Shown here: positions 33,637 to 43,728 of the stretch, in pieces
Numbering within the stretch: the stretch's first letter is position 1
Layout: every line of letters begins with the position of its first letter
DNA from: JAXGQE01 sp040766585
Lineage (GTDB): Bacteria; Bacillota; SLNR01
DNA length: 64,000 nt
Direction: 5' to 3'
Assembly (NCBI GenBank): GCA_040766585.1
Contig: JAXGQE010000009.1
Span: 62,001-126,000 of the forward strand
The notes under the pieces: model-generated
The model's input: the letters and a program-made list of their open reading frames with translations, nothing else
The model's database searches: none
What the model was told of the DNA's origin: nothing
Translations under genes and position numbers: made by a program

Positions 33637-34827
33637 TTACATACTATCCAGGGCCGTCATCAGATCCTGGATCAGATCCCCACCCTTTTCTATTCCTACC
33701 GACAGTCGAATCAGTCCATCGTGAATCCCCATGCGGTCTTTGACACTTTGTTCCAGATCCCGATGGGATGTGGTGTTGGGATGGGACATGGTGGTCCGAA
33801 CCCCGCCCAAAGTCGTGACAAAGCGGATCAGTTCCAGGTTGTTCATGAAACGATTGACCTTTTCCCGATCATCCGGCAGATAAAAACTCATCATGGCTCC
33901 ATATCCGTCTTTCAGCACCTTGTTGGCCAGGGTATGGTACGGGCTGGACTCCAGTCCTGAATAAAATACTTTGCTCACTTTGGGGTGTTGTTCCAAAGCT
34001 TTTGCCACAGCCAGGGCATTTTCGGATTGACGAGGGACACGCAAATTCATGGTTTTGATCCCCCGAAGCACCAGCCAGGCATCGAACGGGCTGATGACGC
34101 TGCCCATGGACACGATAAAATGCTTGGCTTTCTGCACCATTTCTTTGGAGCCGATAACTACACCGGCTATGACATCATTGTGTCCGTTGATGAACTTGGT
34201 GGCGCTGTGGATGACCAGATCCACGCCCCATTCCAGGGGATTAATATGAATGGGGGTGGTGAAGGTGTTGTCCACCAGGACCTTGATCCCGTTTTCATGG
34301 GCAATTTTGACCACCAGTTCGATATCGATGACCTGAACAAAGGGATTGGTGACAATTTCTGTCACAATTAGCTTTGTTTCGGGTCGGATGGCGCCGCGCA
34401 GGGATTTTTCGTCATTCAGGTCCACAAACGAGTAGCTGACGCCGAGACGGGCCAGGTCATTTTTCAGCAGACCGTAGGTCCCACCGTAGATGGCATCGGC
34501 GCAAATAATGTGATCACCGGCCTCAACCACCGCCAGGATACCGGCGAAAATGGACGCCATCCCGGAGGAACAAACGGCTGCAGCTTCCCCTTTTTCGGCT
34601 TTGGCCAACACTTCGGACAAACTATCCTGGTTGGGATGGCCGGAGCGGGAGTAATAGTAAGCTCCTTGCGGGTTTTCATTCATCTCCTTGATGGTATCCA
34701 GATCTTTCAGAACAAAAGCGGAAGTCTGATAAATCGGGAGTGCTTCCGGATAGGATGCCGCCACGTTGGCTTTTTCACCGGAATACAAAATGACGGTTTC
34801 ATCGGAAAATCGATTGGAATTTTTCAT
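33637..34827 (-). CDS. Cys/Met-metabolism PLP enzyme (methionine gamma-lyase / cystathionine lyase type)
   Basis: This 396-residue fold-type I PLP enzyme has YYYSRSGHPNQDSLSEVLAKAEKGEAA, SSGMASIFAGILAVVEAGDHI, the Asp of VLVDNTFTTP that pairs with the PLP ring nitrogen, and the Schiff-base Lys in HSATKFINGHNDVIAG. The C-terminal domain ends LIRLSVGIEKGGDLIQDL, the family signature. Methionine gamma-lyase would give methanethiol, ammonia and 2-oxobutanoate, the last a possible substrate for the ferredoxin oxidoreductases nearby. Cystathionine gamma-synthase/lyase activity cannot be excluded. It is monocistronic with its own terminator; an IS110-type element lies just upstream. Confidence 0.85.
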   Translation of the reverse strand: MKNSNRFSDETVILYSGEKANVAASYPEALPIYQTSAFVLKDLDTIKEMNENPQGAYYYSRSGHPNQDSLSEVLAKAEKGEAAAVCSSGMASIFAGILAVVEAGDHIICADAIYGGTYGLLKNDLARLGVSYSFVDLNDEKSLRGAIRPETKLIVTEIVTNPFVQVIDIELVVKIAHENGIKVLVDNTFTTPIHINPLEWGVDLVIHSATKFINGHNDVIAGVVIGSKEMVQKAKHFIVSMGSVISPFDAWLVLRGIKTMNLRVPRQSENALAVAKALEQHPKVSKVFYSGLESSPYHTLANKVLKDGYGAMMSFYLPDDREKVNRFMNNLELIRFVTTLGGVRTTMSHPNTTSHRDLEQSVKDRMGIHDGLIRLSVGIEKGGDLIQDLMTALDSM

Positions 34828-35136
34828 TGAAGCACCTCTTTTCTAGGTAATGGAAAGCAATGATTGTACATTCGATATTTCGCTACTTTATTTGGTCTCC
34901 CTGCCCGAATGAACAAAAATATCCAGACCGGCAGGAGATCGTCCATTCATACTGAACAGTAGTGATGGGATGAAGAGTGTGTGTGCTGTTCAAGCATTTT
35001 TGGTCTTGATTTGGCAGCAACCAAAAGCCAATCCCCTCGTATAATTTAATTGGAAACACTTTATTGCCAAAGGGCGTACCTTTTGAGAGAATCAACTTAG
35101 GTTGATCGGGGTTCCTCTTTTTCCCCCTGTAGCTAC

Positions 35137-35350
35137 TTATCAGTATGACTACTTTCAAAAGAGTGAGTCCCTGAGCTTAGCGTAGAATTCTTACTCGTGG
35201 GTCGAGTCGCTACGGGCGCTGTCCCCGGTCTCAGCAAACCTGGGTGTACCCACATCGCAGCGGCAGTGAACTCTTATGGTAGCGAGGTTGTTAATACGGT
35301 AAGACCTCAGGGTATGCCCTAATTGTGATCAATCCGAGGAGGTGACCATA
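35137..35350 (+). ncRNA. Candidate bridge RNA region of the IS110 element
   Basis: The ~214-bp non-coding left end upstream of the transposase has several hairpins, for example TGGG-TGTA-CCCA (about 35250) and AGGG-TATG-CCCT (about 35310). It lies where IS110 elements encode the bridge RNA that pairs with target and donor DNA. The assignment rests on position and structure only. Confidence 0.5.
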
Positions 35351-36571
35351 ATGATTAGCAAACTGTTTGCAGGCATTGACATCAGTTCTAAAGATGCTGT
35401 GCTTTGCTGCCTGGATCAGGATGGCCACCAGCTGGGTTCCTCCCGCATCTATACCAATGATTTTGATGGTGCAAACGAAATCTTTGACTTCATATCCGCT
35501 TTTGAGGCAGCCGAGGTTCATGTCGGTTTTGAAGCTACATCCGTTTATGGTGCACATTTGCGGGACTTTCTTGTTTCCACCGGAGGCATTAGTCACGGCT
35601 GGTTTGTTTACGAGATTAACCCTGCCTTGGTAGCTGGCTTTAAAAATTCATTCCCTAAGCGCCCTAAAACGGATCATTTTGATTCCTGGCTGATTGCCGA
35701 ACGGATTCGTTTCGGACGGCTTGAACCGTACTCTCATCATCGAAAGCTTACTGAGCCTCTGCTTCAGTTAACCCGCCACCGATGGCACCTGATTGAGCTT
35801 GTTACAGCTGAACAAAACAGAGCTGGCAACATGATCTTTTTGAAATTCTCCAACTACCGCAGGGACAACCCTTTCAGTAATACCTTTGGCAAAGCATCTT
35901 TGGCCTTACTGAGGGATTTTTCTCCTGATGAACTGGCAAACATGGACACTCAGGAGCTGACAAGTTTCATAGCCACCAACGGCAATAATCGTCTCAATGA
36001 CATCGAAAGTATGGCAGCACAGATACAGGCTATGGCTAAAAAGGCATACCGGCTCAGTCCTAAGATGAAAGACTCCATTGACGTCACTCTGAGCATGACT
36101 TTACACAATATTGAGTTCTTTAAAAGCCAGATCAAAAGTTTAGATAAGGCTATTGCTAAAGAGATTGCTGCGATTCCTCAAACCCTTACGACAATTCCTG
36201 GCATAGGACCAGTCTGGGGAGCAGGAATCCTTGCGGAGGTAGGTGATATCTCACGCTTCCGTAATGAAGCTGCTCTTGCCCAATATGCCGGCTTAACCTG
36301 GTCACGACACCAGTCCGGTGATTTTGATGCCGAAGACAGGCGCCTTACAAAACACGGAAACCGTTATCTTCGTTATTACTTGGTCGAGGCTGCCAACTCA
36401 TTGCGGGTACACAATGAGGAGTACAAAGCCTATTACCAAACCAAATTCAAAGAGGTGACGAAGCACCAGCATAAACGCGCGTTGGTGTTAACTGCCCGCA
36501 AATTCATTCGACTGGTCTATGCCTTGCTGAGCAGAGGACAGATCTACAAACCGGAGGTGATGAAAAACTAG
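35351..36571 (+). CDS. IS110-family transposase (DEDD recombinase)
   Basis: This 406-residue recombinase has an N-terminal RuvC-like DEDD domain: FAGIDISSKDAVLCC (first Asp), VGFEATSVYG (Glu) and KTDHFDSWLIAERI (Asp pair). A coiled-coil-like middle follows, then the C-terminal Tnp_20 domain: TTIPGIGPVWGAGILAEVGDISRF and LAQYAGLTWSRHQSGDF, with a serine available as catalytic nucleophile. The start at 35351 follows GAGGAGGTGACC. The gene is uninterrupted, so the element may be active. It acts on circular or target DNA guided by the element's RNA. Confidence 0.9.
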   Translation: MISKLFAGIDISSKDAVLCCLDQDGHQLGSSRIYTNDFDGANEIFDFISAFEAAEVHVGFEATSVYGAHLRDFLVSTGGISHGWFVYEINPALVAGFKNSFPKRPKTDHFDSWLIAERIRFGRLEPYSHHRKLTEPLLQLTRHRWHLIELVTAEQNRAGNMIFLKFSNYRRDNPFSNTFGKASLALLRDFSPDELANMDTQELTSFIATNGNNRLNDIESMAAQIQAMAKKAYRLSPKMKDSIDVTLSMTLHNIEFFKSQIKSLDKAIAKEIAAIPQTLTTIPGIGPVWGAGILAEVGDISRFRNEAALAQYAGLTWSRHQSGDFDAEDRRLTKHGNRYLRYYLVEAANSLRVHNEEYKAYYQTKFKEVTKHQHKRALVLTARKFIRLVYALLSRGQIYKPEVMKN

Positions 36572-36628
36572 TTGCCCCAATCCTTGATTGCATCTAATTC
36601 CAGTTAGTTTGTAGCTAACAGGGGGTAA

Positions 36629-37285
36629 TTTTATGTTGCCTTTTTTCTCTGTTCATAATTATTTCCCAGTTTTAAGGTCTTGACATATTACCGTGGGTCT
36701 TCTCAATTTTACAATCCTAGTTTTCAGCTTCTTCCTGACTGAAAGCTGGACTGTCCGTGTTGGCATATTTTTAATACATCCGTTTCTTTCATTATATGCC
36801 ATTTCCATGCAAAATACCACATCCCATGAGAGCGTGCCCTTCCAACCTGCCGGATATAAGAGAAATTTTTTTCATAGCTCTATGGTTCGAACTGAAGTAT
36901 CCGCTATGCCCTCCTGTCTACTCTAAAGAATTTTCCATGTGTAGAGATTTTCTTAGTGTAAGGCTACAATCCCTTACTCATCCTGAACCTCTCATGTTCT
37001 TGCTTTTACATTTCATTCTTCACGATCATGGATGTATTCAATGTAGGTAACCGTGATCCCAAGTAAAGCAACTTTCATTGTAAGTGACTTCATATATCTA
37101 GAGAGAATCACTCCATATTGCGGTACAATGATTTCAAAATTGAATCGAGAAAATAAACGTTGCAAATTGGAAATATTAGGTGTATGGTGAAATTGCAGGA
37201 TGCTCAGAAAGGGGGAATCGGCCAAAAGCATGCACATACAATTTTCTAATTCTATCTAGACAGAAATAAGGGAGGGTGTGTGTTT
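36629..37285. other. Intergenic stretch without a supported gene
   Basis: About 650 bp between the IS element and the Ig-like surface gene. Short frames of 60-85 codons occur on both strands, but none has a convincing ribosome binding site or recognisable protein. The composition is more AT-rich than its surroundings. GGGAGGG just before 37286 is the ribosome binding site of the next gene. Confidence 0.5.
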
Positions 37286-38910
37286 ATGAGAAAAAGTTTG
37301 GCCATTCTGATCAGTTTAGTTCTCATTTTTGCCGGAGGAGTCCATTCTAATGCGATGCAAAATGTTTTAGCCGTTGATTCACCTCCGGAGATTACGGGCA
37401 ACGATATTGTCATCCTGCAGGGGGATCCGAATCCAATCGACGTCATGGCGGGGATCAGTGCTATCGATGACAACGATGGTAATATTACCCATTTAGTGAT
37501 ATACGACGGAGAACCCATAGATACCAGCAAAGTGGGAGTATACATCATGTTCTATTATGTTGAAGACAGCAGTTCCCAGTACGGAGAATGGATGCGATAT
37601 GCAGTTGTGGTGCCGGACAGCAATCCATTTATCTGGCCTCCTGAAATTTATGTCGAACTGGGACAGGAATTTGATCCCTTCAATTACATACAAGCCTATG
37701 ACCTTGAGGATCAAAACATATCTTCTAGTTTGGAAATTTTGGGGAACACAGTGGATAGTATCATACCGGGTCTATACGATGTCACAGTGAGAGCCACTGA
37801 CAGTGATTCAAATTCTTCGACCGTTTCAATTCCTGTTTATGTCGAGGAATTTGGCAAACCCGAGAAAGAACCGGAAATTCTGGCTGAAACCATGATCCTC
37901 AAAGTAGGGGATCCCTATGATCCACTGGCCGGGGTCACAGCAACAGATGAAACCGACGAAGACATTACCCATTTGGTTCGGTTGAGTGGGACGAAGTCAA
38001 CACAGATGAACCTGGACTCTACTGGACGTATTATTCCGTTGAAAATTCAATGGGAATTTCCGGAGGAAACGGTCGAAGGGTTATCGTACTAGCTGATTCG
38101 AAACCAAAGATATTCTCAGCAGAACAGTGGGAAATGGGCATCGGGAATGACTTAGAGGAAATTGCACGAAACGCAGAAGCCTACGATTATGAAGATGGCG
38201 ATATCAGTGCATTGATTCAGGTAGAGTCCCACAATGTGGATGTGAACGTTGCCAGAGAATATGAACTGGTTTTGCTTGTGGAAGATTCGGATCACAATCA
38301 AGATCGATTCACGGTACAGGTCCTGATCGTTGATTATTCATATCCGTCATTGGATGCAAACGGTGGAGTCCTCTTCCTTGGTCAGGAATTCGACCCATTG
38401 AATTATGCTTATGCCTGGGATATGGATGATGGTGACATCACCGACCGGATTGAGGTACTTCAAAATGATGTGAATACCCAAGTGGAAGGCTCTTATACAG
38501 TAACTTACAGCGTCACGAATTCTTCAGGGAAAACTACCACAAAAACAGCCACTTTCGAAGTTGTAAAATTACCTGAGATCAAGATATTCATCATCTTCAA
38601 CAATAACTCGTACGAAGTTGAAACGAATTTATTCGAAGGCATTATGCGTTTTAACTCGCCGGTTCTTATACCTGCAGGATCCCTGGTGGGATTGGAGATA
38701 TATATGGATGGTGAACTGATGGGTTCAGTGGAAAATGTTATCTTGATGGATGAGATTCTTCCCAATATAACCTATTTGCTCACATCGGAAAATGAAAATG
38801 AACTGCGTGCCATAGCTTTGGATGAAGACGAAGAAAAAGGAGGAAATGAAGTTCTTCCGGATACCCCAGCTGATTACGAGGAACTTCCCAAGACAGGTTT
38901 GCCCGAATAG
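37286..38910 (+). pseudogene. Secreted Ig-like repeat protein with C-terminal LPKTG, frameshifted
   Basis: ATG 37286 (GGGAGGG upstream) opens a signal peptide, MRKSLAILISLVLIFAGG. About five Ig-like domains of the DUF5011 type follow (recurring ...G-x-EFDP-x-NY-x-A-D-x-D-x-DIT... and YDVTVRATDSDSNSSTV patterns). At about 37994 the frame shifts: AGT-GGG-ACG-AAG should be read AGT-GG(x)-GAC-GAA-GTC-AAC. With one base restored, the text continues DEVNTDEPGLYWTYYSVENSMGIS into the second frame, which runs to 38910. The protein ends EELPKTGLPE-stop: the sortase motif is there but the hydrophobic segment and positive tail are missing. The restored length is about 541 residues. Confidence 0.75.
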
Positions 38911-39030
38911 AAACCTATACCCTTCAGATTCAGGAGTGTTCTGATTAGCCAGATGTCATTTTCTGCATTGTCTGCTTCCACCCATGAACACCCTGAGTAA
39001 GTGACACTGTCCACCGGTCATCCATGAAAG

Positions 39031-39088
39031 AACTCCTGGCTGCATAATGCAGAAATCTCATGATTTCTTCACAAAACAGCCAGGAGTT
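39031..39088. terminator. Long hairpin between convergent genes
   Basis: AACTCCTGGCTG / CAGCCAGGAGTT, a perfect 12-bp stem enclosing a 34-nt loop that itself contains GAAATC/GATTTC. T-rich sequence follows on the plus strand. It probably terminates the Ig-like gene. Confidence 0.55.
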
Positions 39089-39167
39089 TATTTGATTATG
39101 GATATTATAAATGGATCCTGACAAACGGAGCCATCAAGAGTCTGTCATTTGCCACCCATACCCTTTT

Positions 39168-39575
39168 CTAGGGGTTATATGTCCGGGAGTTTGAGATACT
39201 GTAGCCGCCTTTGTGGTTCTCGCCGACCAGGTACAATTCGTATTCTCCCGGTTCATCAATGGTAAAGTAGAATTCTGAAGTAGAAATATCTTCGGCTATA
39301 TACACAGTTTCGTCTGAATCATCATCAAGGGTTACATAGATCGTCAGCGATCCACTGATCGTTTCAACCACCACATGAAATTCGACAGTCTCCCCCTCGC
39401 CCAACGGATAGAAATCCCCGAATTTTTTACCGTTGAAATTTTCGTAGCTCAAAGCAAGCAATTCAGGATTAGATATCTCTCCGACCGGTTTAGTCAAGCT
39501 GTAACTGCTGCTTGATGAACACCCCGACAGCAATACCATCAGCACAATCGTCATTAAAAATATTTTCTTTGCCAT
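39168..39575 (-). CDS. Small lipoprotein of unknown function
   Basis: This 135-residue protein has a lipoprotein signal, MAKKIFLMTIVLMVLLSGC, with the lipobox Cys at about residue 19, a serine-rich linker and a compact beta-rich domain (EFHVVVETISGSLTIYVTLDDDSDETVYIAED...). The tail resembles pre-peptidase C-terminal (PPC)-like beta-sandwich domains (FTIDEPGEYELYLVGEN). ATG 39575 follows GAGGTG; the longer frame begins at 39593. It is lipid-anchored on the outer face of the membrane. No enzyme motif is seen. Confidence 0.7.
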   Translation of the reverse strand: MAKKIFLMTIVLMVLLSGCSSSSSYSLTKPVGEISNPELLALSYENFNGKKFGDFYPLGEGETVEFHVVVETISGSLTIYVTLDDDSDETVYIAEDISTSEFYFTIDEPGEYELYLVGENHKGGYSISNSRTYNP

Positions 39576-39822
39576 GATTCGTTTGCACCTCACTCACAAC
39601 GATTTTTTTACGGTAATTCTTTCTCCAATCTGACAGATATTACCTGCCATCGATTCTCCGGTCATGATTATAAATTTGAATACTCTTTATCCCTTGCATT
39701 AACACACTACTTACCAATAACATACTTCGCTCTTCAGTCTTTATGTGTCCTCTACCTCTCAACCTAAGAAAACCATGATATAGAGTGATTTCCACCCATT
39801 CGCCTCTGCAGGTCAAAAGGAT

Positions 39823-39859
39823 ACGAGAACCCCTCCGCGAGCAAAGAGGGGCTCTCGTA
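39823..39859 (-). terminator. Terminator after PFOR
   Basis: ACGAGA-x-CCCCTC / GAGGGG-x-TCTCGT (two 6-bp stems around a mismatch) with a ~10-nt loop, 37 bp after the PFOR stop. The minus transcript then reads ATCCTTTTG. Confidence 0.65.
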
Positions 39860-39895
39860 CTGTCGGAACACATTTCTCTTTTCCTCTGAAACCTA

Positions 39896-42800
39896 TCAGA
39901 AGATTTCAGTCTCTGCCAGCCGCTTATAGGAGTTGTAACGATCCTTGGAATCTGTAATCGCTTTTGCCAGAATCTCAGACACTTTTTCCGGTCCGTATTT
40001 CTGCAGAAGAACTGCATAGCGAACTTCGCTTTGGAGAAACTCAGCATAATCTCCAGTCGGCTCTTTGGAATCCAATGTGAATGGGTTCTTACCATCCTCT
40101 TTCAGGGCTGGATTGAAGCGGTACAGATGCCAGTAACCGCAGTCCACCGCATTTTTTTGCTGTTTCTGCGAAATGGCCATACCGGCTTTAATACCGTGAT
40201 TGATGCATGGTGAGTAACAGATTACCAGGGATGGACCATCCCATTCTTCGGCTTCGGCTATTGCTTTCAGCGTCTGGGCCTGATTGGCACCCATAGCTAC
40301 CTGAGCCACATAGACATACCCGTAGTTCATGGCCATCATGCCCAGGTCTTTCTTCTTAATGGCCTTTCCACCGGCTGCAAACTCAGCCACAGCGCCGGTT
40401 TGGGTTGCTTTGGAGGCCTGCCCGCCGGTGTTGGAGTAGACTTCTGTATCAAGAACCAGCACATTGACATCCTCCCCGGAGGCCAGCACATGGTCAAGTC
40501 CCCCATAGCCGATGTCATACGCCCATCCGTCTCCCCCTATAATCCAGGTCGAGCGCTTGATGAAATAGTCTTCCAGTGCCAGCGTTTGATCAATCAGGGC
40601 CGAAACCGCTGCATCGCTTCCGTCATAGGCCTTGAGTGCTGATGACAAAGCATCGCTGATTTCCCGAGTTTTCTTACCGTCATCCATAGTGTCCAGCCAT
40701 TTGCTGGCGGCAGACCGAATGGCATCCCCCGGATTGAGAGCGATCAGTTCCTTCAAGTTATCTGCGATTCGGGTCCGCATCTGCTTGACGCCGTAATGCA
40801 TACCCAGACCGTGTTCAGCATTGTCCTCGAACAGTGAATTGCCCCAGGACGGACCCTGCCCCTTTTGATTCATGGTATACGGCATGGACGGGGCGGATCC
40901 TCCGTAGATGGACGAACACCCTGTAGCGTTGGAGATCTGCATGCGGTCACCGTACAGTTGGGTGACCAGTTTGATATAGGGGGTTTCCCCACATCCAGGA
41001 CAGGCACCGTTGAATTCAAAGAGCGGTAGTTCGAACTGGCTGCCTTTGACAGTGCTCTTATTCATCGGATTCGGCTTTACAGTCAAAGTTTGAGCAAATT
41101 CCCAGTTGTCGGCCTGATCCAGGTTGCTCATGATGGGTTTCATCGACAGAGCTTTTTCCGGAGCTGGACAGACATTGGCGCAGGAACCGCAGCCGGTGCA
41201 GTCCAGAGCAGAAACCTGCATGCGGTACTGGTAGCTGTCGTAAGGCTTCATCCCCTGTTTGGTGACGAAATTCTTCGGAGCCATGGCTGCTTCCTCATCA
41301 TCCAGCAGGAATGGACGAATGACTGCATGGGGGCAGACATAGGAACACTGGTTGCACTGGATGCATTTTTTCTCATCCCAAATGGGTATCTGGGTTGCAA
41401 TCATACGCTTTTCATACTGGCTGGTTCCCTGGGGGAAAGTGCCATCTTCACGACCGCTGAATGTGCTGACCGGCAGCTTGTTGCCCTGCTGGGCGTTGAT
41501 GACATTCACCACATCCTTTACAAAAGGCGGCACTGATTTCTCTTGAGCCGGACCATCCACAGCATCTGCCCAGCTTGCAGGAATCTGGATTTCATGGATG
41601 TTGTTGACTCCCGCATCGACGGCGGCATAATTCATCTTGACAATCTCCTCGCCCTTGGAGCCGTATGACTTGACGATGAATTCTTTCATGTAAGTCACAG
41701 CTTCTTCTACAGGAATGACTTGGGCCAGTTTGAAAAAGGCTGCCTGGCAGATGGTATTGATTCGGCCGCCCAAACCAATTTTCCGAGCCAGCGTGGCCGC
41801 ATCGATCGTATAGAACTGAATCTTGTTCTTGGCCAAAAAGCGCTTCATAGCAGCAGGCAGGTGTCCATCCAGCTCGTCAATAGTCCAGCCTGTGTTGAGC
41901 AGGAATATACCCCCTGGCTTCAGGGAAGTCAGCATATCATATTTATCCACATAGGACTGATTGTGACAGGCGACGAAATCCGCTTTGTCCACCAGATAAG
42001 TCGCGCGGATGGGACTCTTCCCAAATCGCAAGTCGGAGATGGTGACCCCGCCGGACTTTTTAGAGTCGTAGGAAAAATAGGCTTGGGCATACATGTCGGT
42101 ATGATCGCCGATGATCTTGATGGAGTTTTTATTCGCTCCAACCGTGCCGTCTGCTCCAAGACCCCAGAAACGAGCAGCAATTGTACCGGGCTGAGCCACA
42201 TCAATGGTTTCATCGATATCCAGTGACAGGTTGGTCACATCGTCGTTAATTCCTATGGTAAAGTTGGTTCGGGGTTTCTCATGGCTCAGATTCTTAAACA
42301 CCGCAAGGATCTGATCCGGGGTAGTGTCTTTGGAACCCAACCCGTAGCGCCCACCCACGATAACCGGAGCATTTTCCTTACCTGCGAAGGCAGCGCAGAC
42401 ATCTAGATACAGGGGTTCTCCATGCGCTCCCGGTTCTTTTGTCCGATCCAGGACCGCAATTTTTTTCACACTGTCGGGAATGGCTGACAAAAGATGATTC
42501 ACCGAGAAGGGCCGAAACAGATGCACTTTGACCATACCGACTTTTTCCCCTCTTGACAGCAAAACATCGATGGTCTCTTCCATAGTTTCGCATGCGGAAC
42601 CCATGCCGATAATGATGCGGTCCGCATCCGGTGCACCGTAATAATTGAACAGCTGATAATTGCGGCCGGTGAGTTTATTGATATCGGCCATATACGATTC
42701 CACGATGGTCGGCAGGCTATCATAGAAAACATTGCCCGCTTCCCGGGCCTGGAAGAAAATGTCGGGGTTCTGGGCGGTTCCTCGAAGTGTAGGGTGATTG

Positions 42801-43435
42801 GGTGAAAGGCTGCGGGCTCGGAACGCTTCAATCGCATCCATGTCCACCAACTTAGCCATGTCCTCGTAATTGGGTACTTCAATTTTTTGGATCTCGTGGG
42901 ATGTTCGGAAACCGTCAAAGAAATGGATGGCTGGAACCCTCCCTTTTATGGCGGAAAGATGGGCCACAGCAGCCAGATCAATCACCTCCTGAACACTGGA
43001 GGCACAGATCATAGAAAAACCGGTTTGTCGGCAAGCCATCACATCACCGTGATCTCCAAAGATTGACAGGGCGTGACTGGCCAAAGCACGAGCAGACACG
43101 TGAAATACACCGGGCAGCAGTTCACCGGCGATTTTGTACATATTGGGAACCATCAGAAGAAGACCTTGGGATGCGGTGTACGTCGAAGCCAGGACGCCGG
43201 CGGCCAGCGATCCATGGACAAATCCCGCAGCACCACCTTCAGACTGCATTTCCACAACTTTGACCGTTTGGCCAAAAATGTTCTTCCTCCCATCTTGCGC
43301 CCACTCATCAATGTATGCAGCCATCGGTGATGACGGTGTGATTGGGTAAATCCCGGCAACCTCTGTGAATGCATACGATGTGTATGCTGCAGCCGTGTTG
43401 CCATCCATGGTCATATACTTTTTTTGCTTTGCCAT
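39896..43435 (-). CDS. nifJ: Pyruvate:ferredoxin (flavodoxin) oxidoreductase
   Basis: This 1179-residue single-chain PFOR is the usual full length. Domains in order: alpha-like N-terminus (GNTAAAYTSYAFTEVAGIYPITPSSPMAAYIDEW), a transketolase-C-like domain II (about 260-400), gamma domain (about 415-630, GLGADGTVGANKNSIKIIG), two [4Fe-4S] motifs (CIQCNQCSYVCP and CTGCGSCANVCP, about 695-755), and the TPP-binding domain with the cluster motif CPGCGE and IIGGDGWAYDIGYGGLDHVL...NTGGQASKATQTG. It converts pyruvate and CoA to acetyl-CoA, CO2 and reduced ferredoxin. AAAGGAGAGAG precedes the ATG. The gene is monocistronic with its own terminator. Confidence 0.97.
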   Translation of the reverse strand: MAKQKKYMTMDGNTAAAYTSYAFTEVAGIYPITPSSPMAAYIDEWAQDGRKNIFGQTVKVVEMQSEGGAAGFVHGSLAAGVLASTYTASQGLLLMVPNMYKIAGELLPGVFHVSARALASHALSIFGDHGDVMACRQTGFSMICASSVQEVIDLAAVAHLSAIKGRVPAIHFFDGFRTSHEIQKIEVPNYEDMAKLVDMDAIEAFRARSLSPNHPTLRGTAQNPDIFFQAREAGNVFYDSLPTIVESYMADINKLTGRNYQLFNYYGAPDADRIIIGMGSACETMEETIDVLLSRGEKVGMVKVHLFRPFSVNHLLSAIPDSVKKIAVLDRTKEPGAHGEPLYLDVCAAFAGKENAPVIVGGRYGLGSKDTTPDQILAVFKNLSHEKPRTNFTIGINDDVTNLSLDIDETIDVAQPGTIAARFWGLGADGTVGANKNSIKIIGDHTDMYAQAYFSYDSKKSGGVTISDLRFGKSPIRATYLVDKADFVACHNQSYVDKYDMLTSLKPGGIFLLNTGWTIDELDGHLPAAMKRFLAKNKIQFYTIDAATLARKIGLGGRINTICQAAFFKLAQVIPVEEAVTYMKEFIVKSYGSKGEEIVKMNYAAVDAGVNNIHEIQIPASWADAVDGPAQEKSVPPFVKDVVNVINAQQGNKLPVSTFSGREDGTFPQGTSQYEKRMIATQIPIWDEKKCIQCNQCSYVCPHAVIRPFLLDDEEAAMAPKNFVTKQGMKPYDSYQYRMQVSALDCTGCGSCANVCPAPEKALSMKPIMSNLDQADNWEFAQTLTVKPNPMNKSTVKGSQFELPLFEFNGACPGCGETPYIKLVTQLYGDRMQISNATGCSSIYGGSAPSMPYTMNQKGQGPSWGNSLFEDNAEHGLGMHYGVKQMRTRIADNLKELIALNPGDAIRSAASKWLDTMDDGKKTREISDALSSALKAYDGSDAAVSALIDQTLALEDYFIKRSTWIIGGDGWAYDIGYGGLDHVLASGEDVNVLVLDTEVYSNTGGQASKATQTGAVAEFAAGGKAIKKKDLGMMAMNYGYVYVAQVAMGANQAQTLKAIAEAEEWDGPSLVICYSPCINHGIKAGMAISQKQQKNAVDCGYWHLYRFNPALKEDGKNPFTLDSKEPTGDYAEFLQSEVRYAVLLQKYGPEKVSEILAKAITDSKDRYNSYKRLAETEIF

Positions 43436-43728
43436 GAGACTCTCTCCTTTGATCGATTTACTATCGGCACTATGTAAATATCAGGATGTTTCCACCCTTT
43501 CCCAGCAGATCACTCCGCCTCACCTTCAGCTGCATTTTGTTGTGCAGGAAAGAATTCAATCCCTTGACATGGACTTCTCTTGGTCTATTCAGACTCACAG
43601 GCTGCCTACATGGCAACTCCTTGCCTAAAGGGGTATCCTCTTTAAGATGAATCGACACCGATTGCCGGGCATATGCACATTACCGGTATGATACTGCAAT
43701 AAATGGCTCAGGTCAATGATTTTTTAAA

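Larger units (their letters stand above)
35121..36628 (+). mobile_element. IS110-family insertion sequence
   Basis: A DEDD-type IS110 transposase gene is flanked by an imperfect inverted repeat: TTCCCCCTGT-AGCTAC on the left (35121-35136) and, inverted, GTAGCTAACAGGGGG on the right (about 36611-36628). Such short subterminal repeats occur in the IS1111 branch. The real tips may extend some bases beyond, since IS110 elements make no target duplication. Non-coding DNA is long on the left (~214 bp) and short on the right (~40 bp). Confidence 0.7.

Noticed and set aside
36693..37237. Short hydrophobic or mixed frames downstream of the IS element on both strands
   Set aside because: No ribosome binding sites, no known motifs and mutually overlapping; treated as non-coding.
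39640..40095. 151-codon minus-strand frame near the PFOR 3' end
   Set aside because: Its first half is an alternate frame of the PFOR C-terminus and it runs through the PFOR terminator; no start signal or protein-like pattern.
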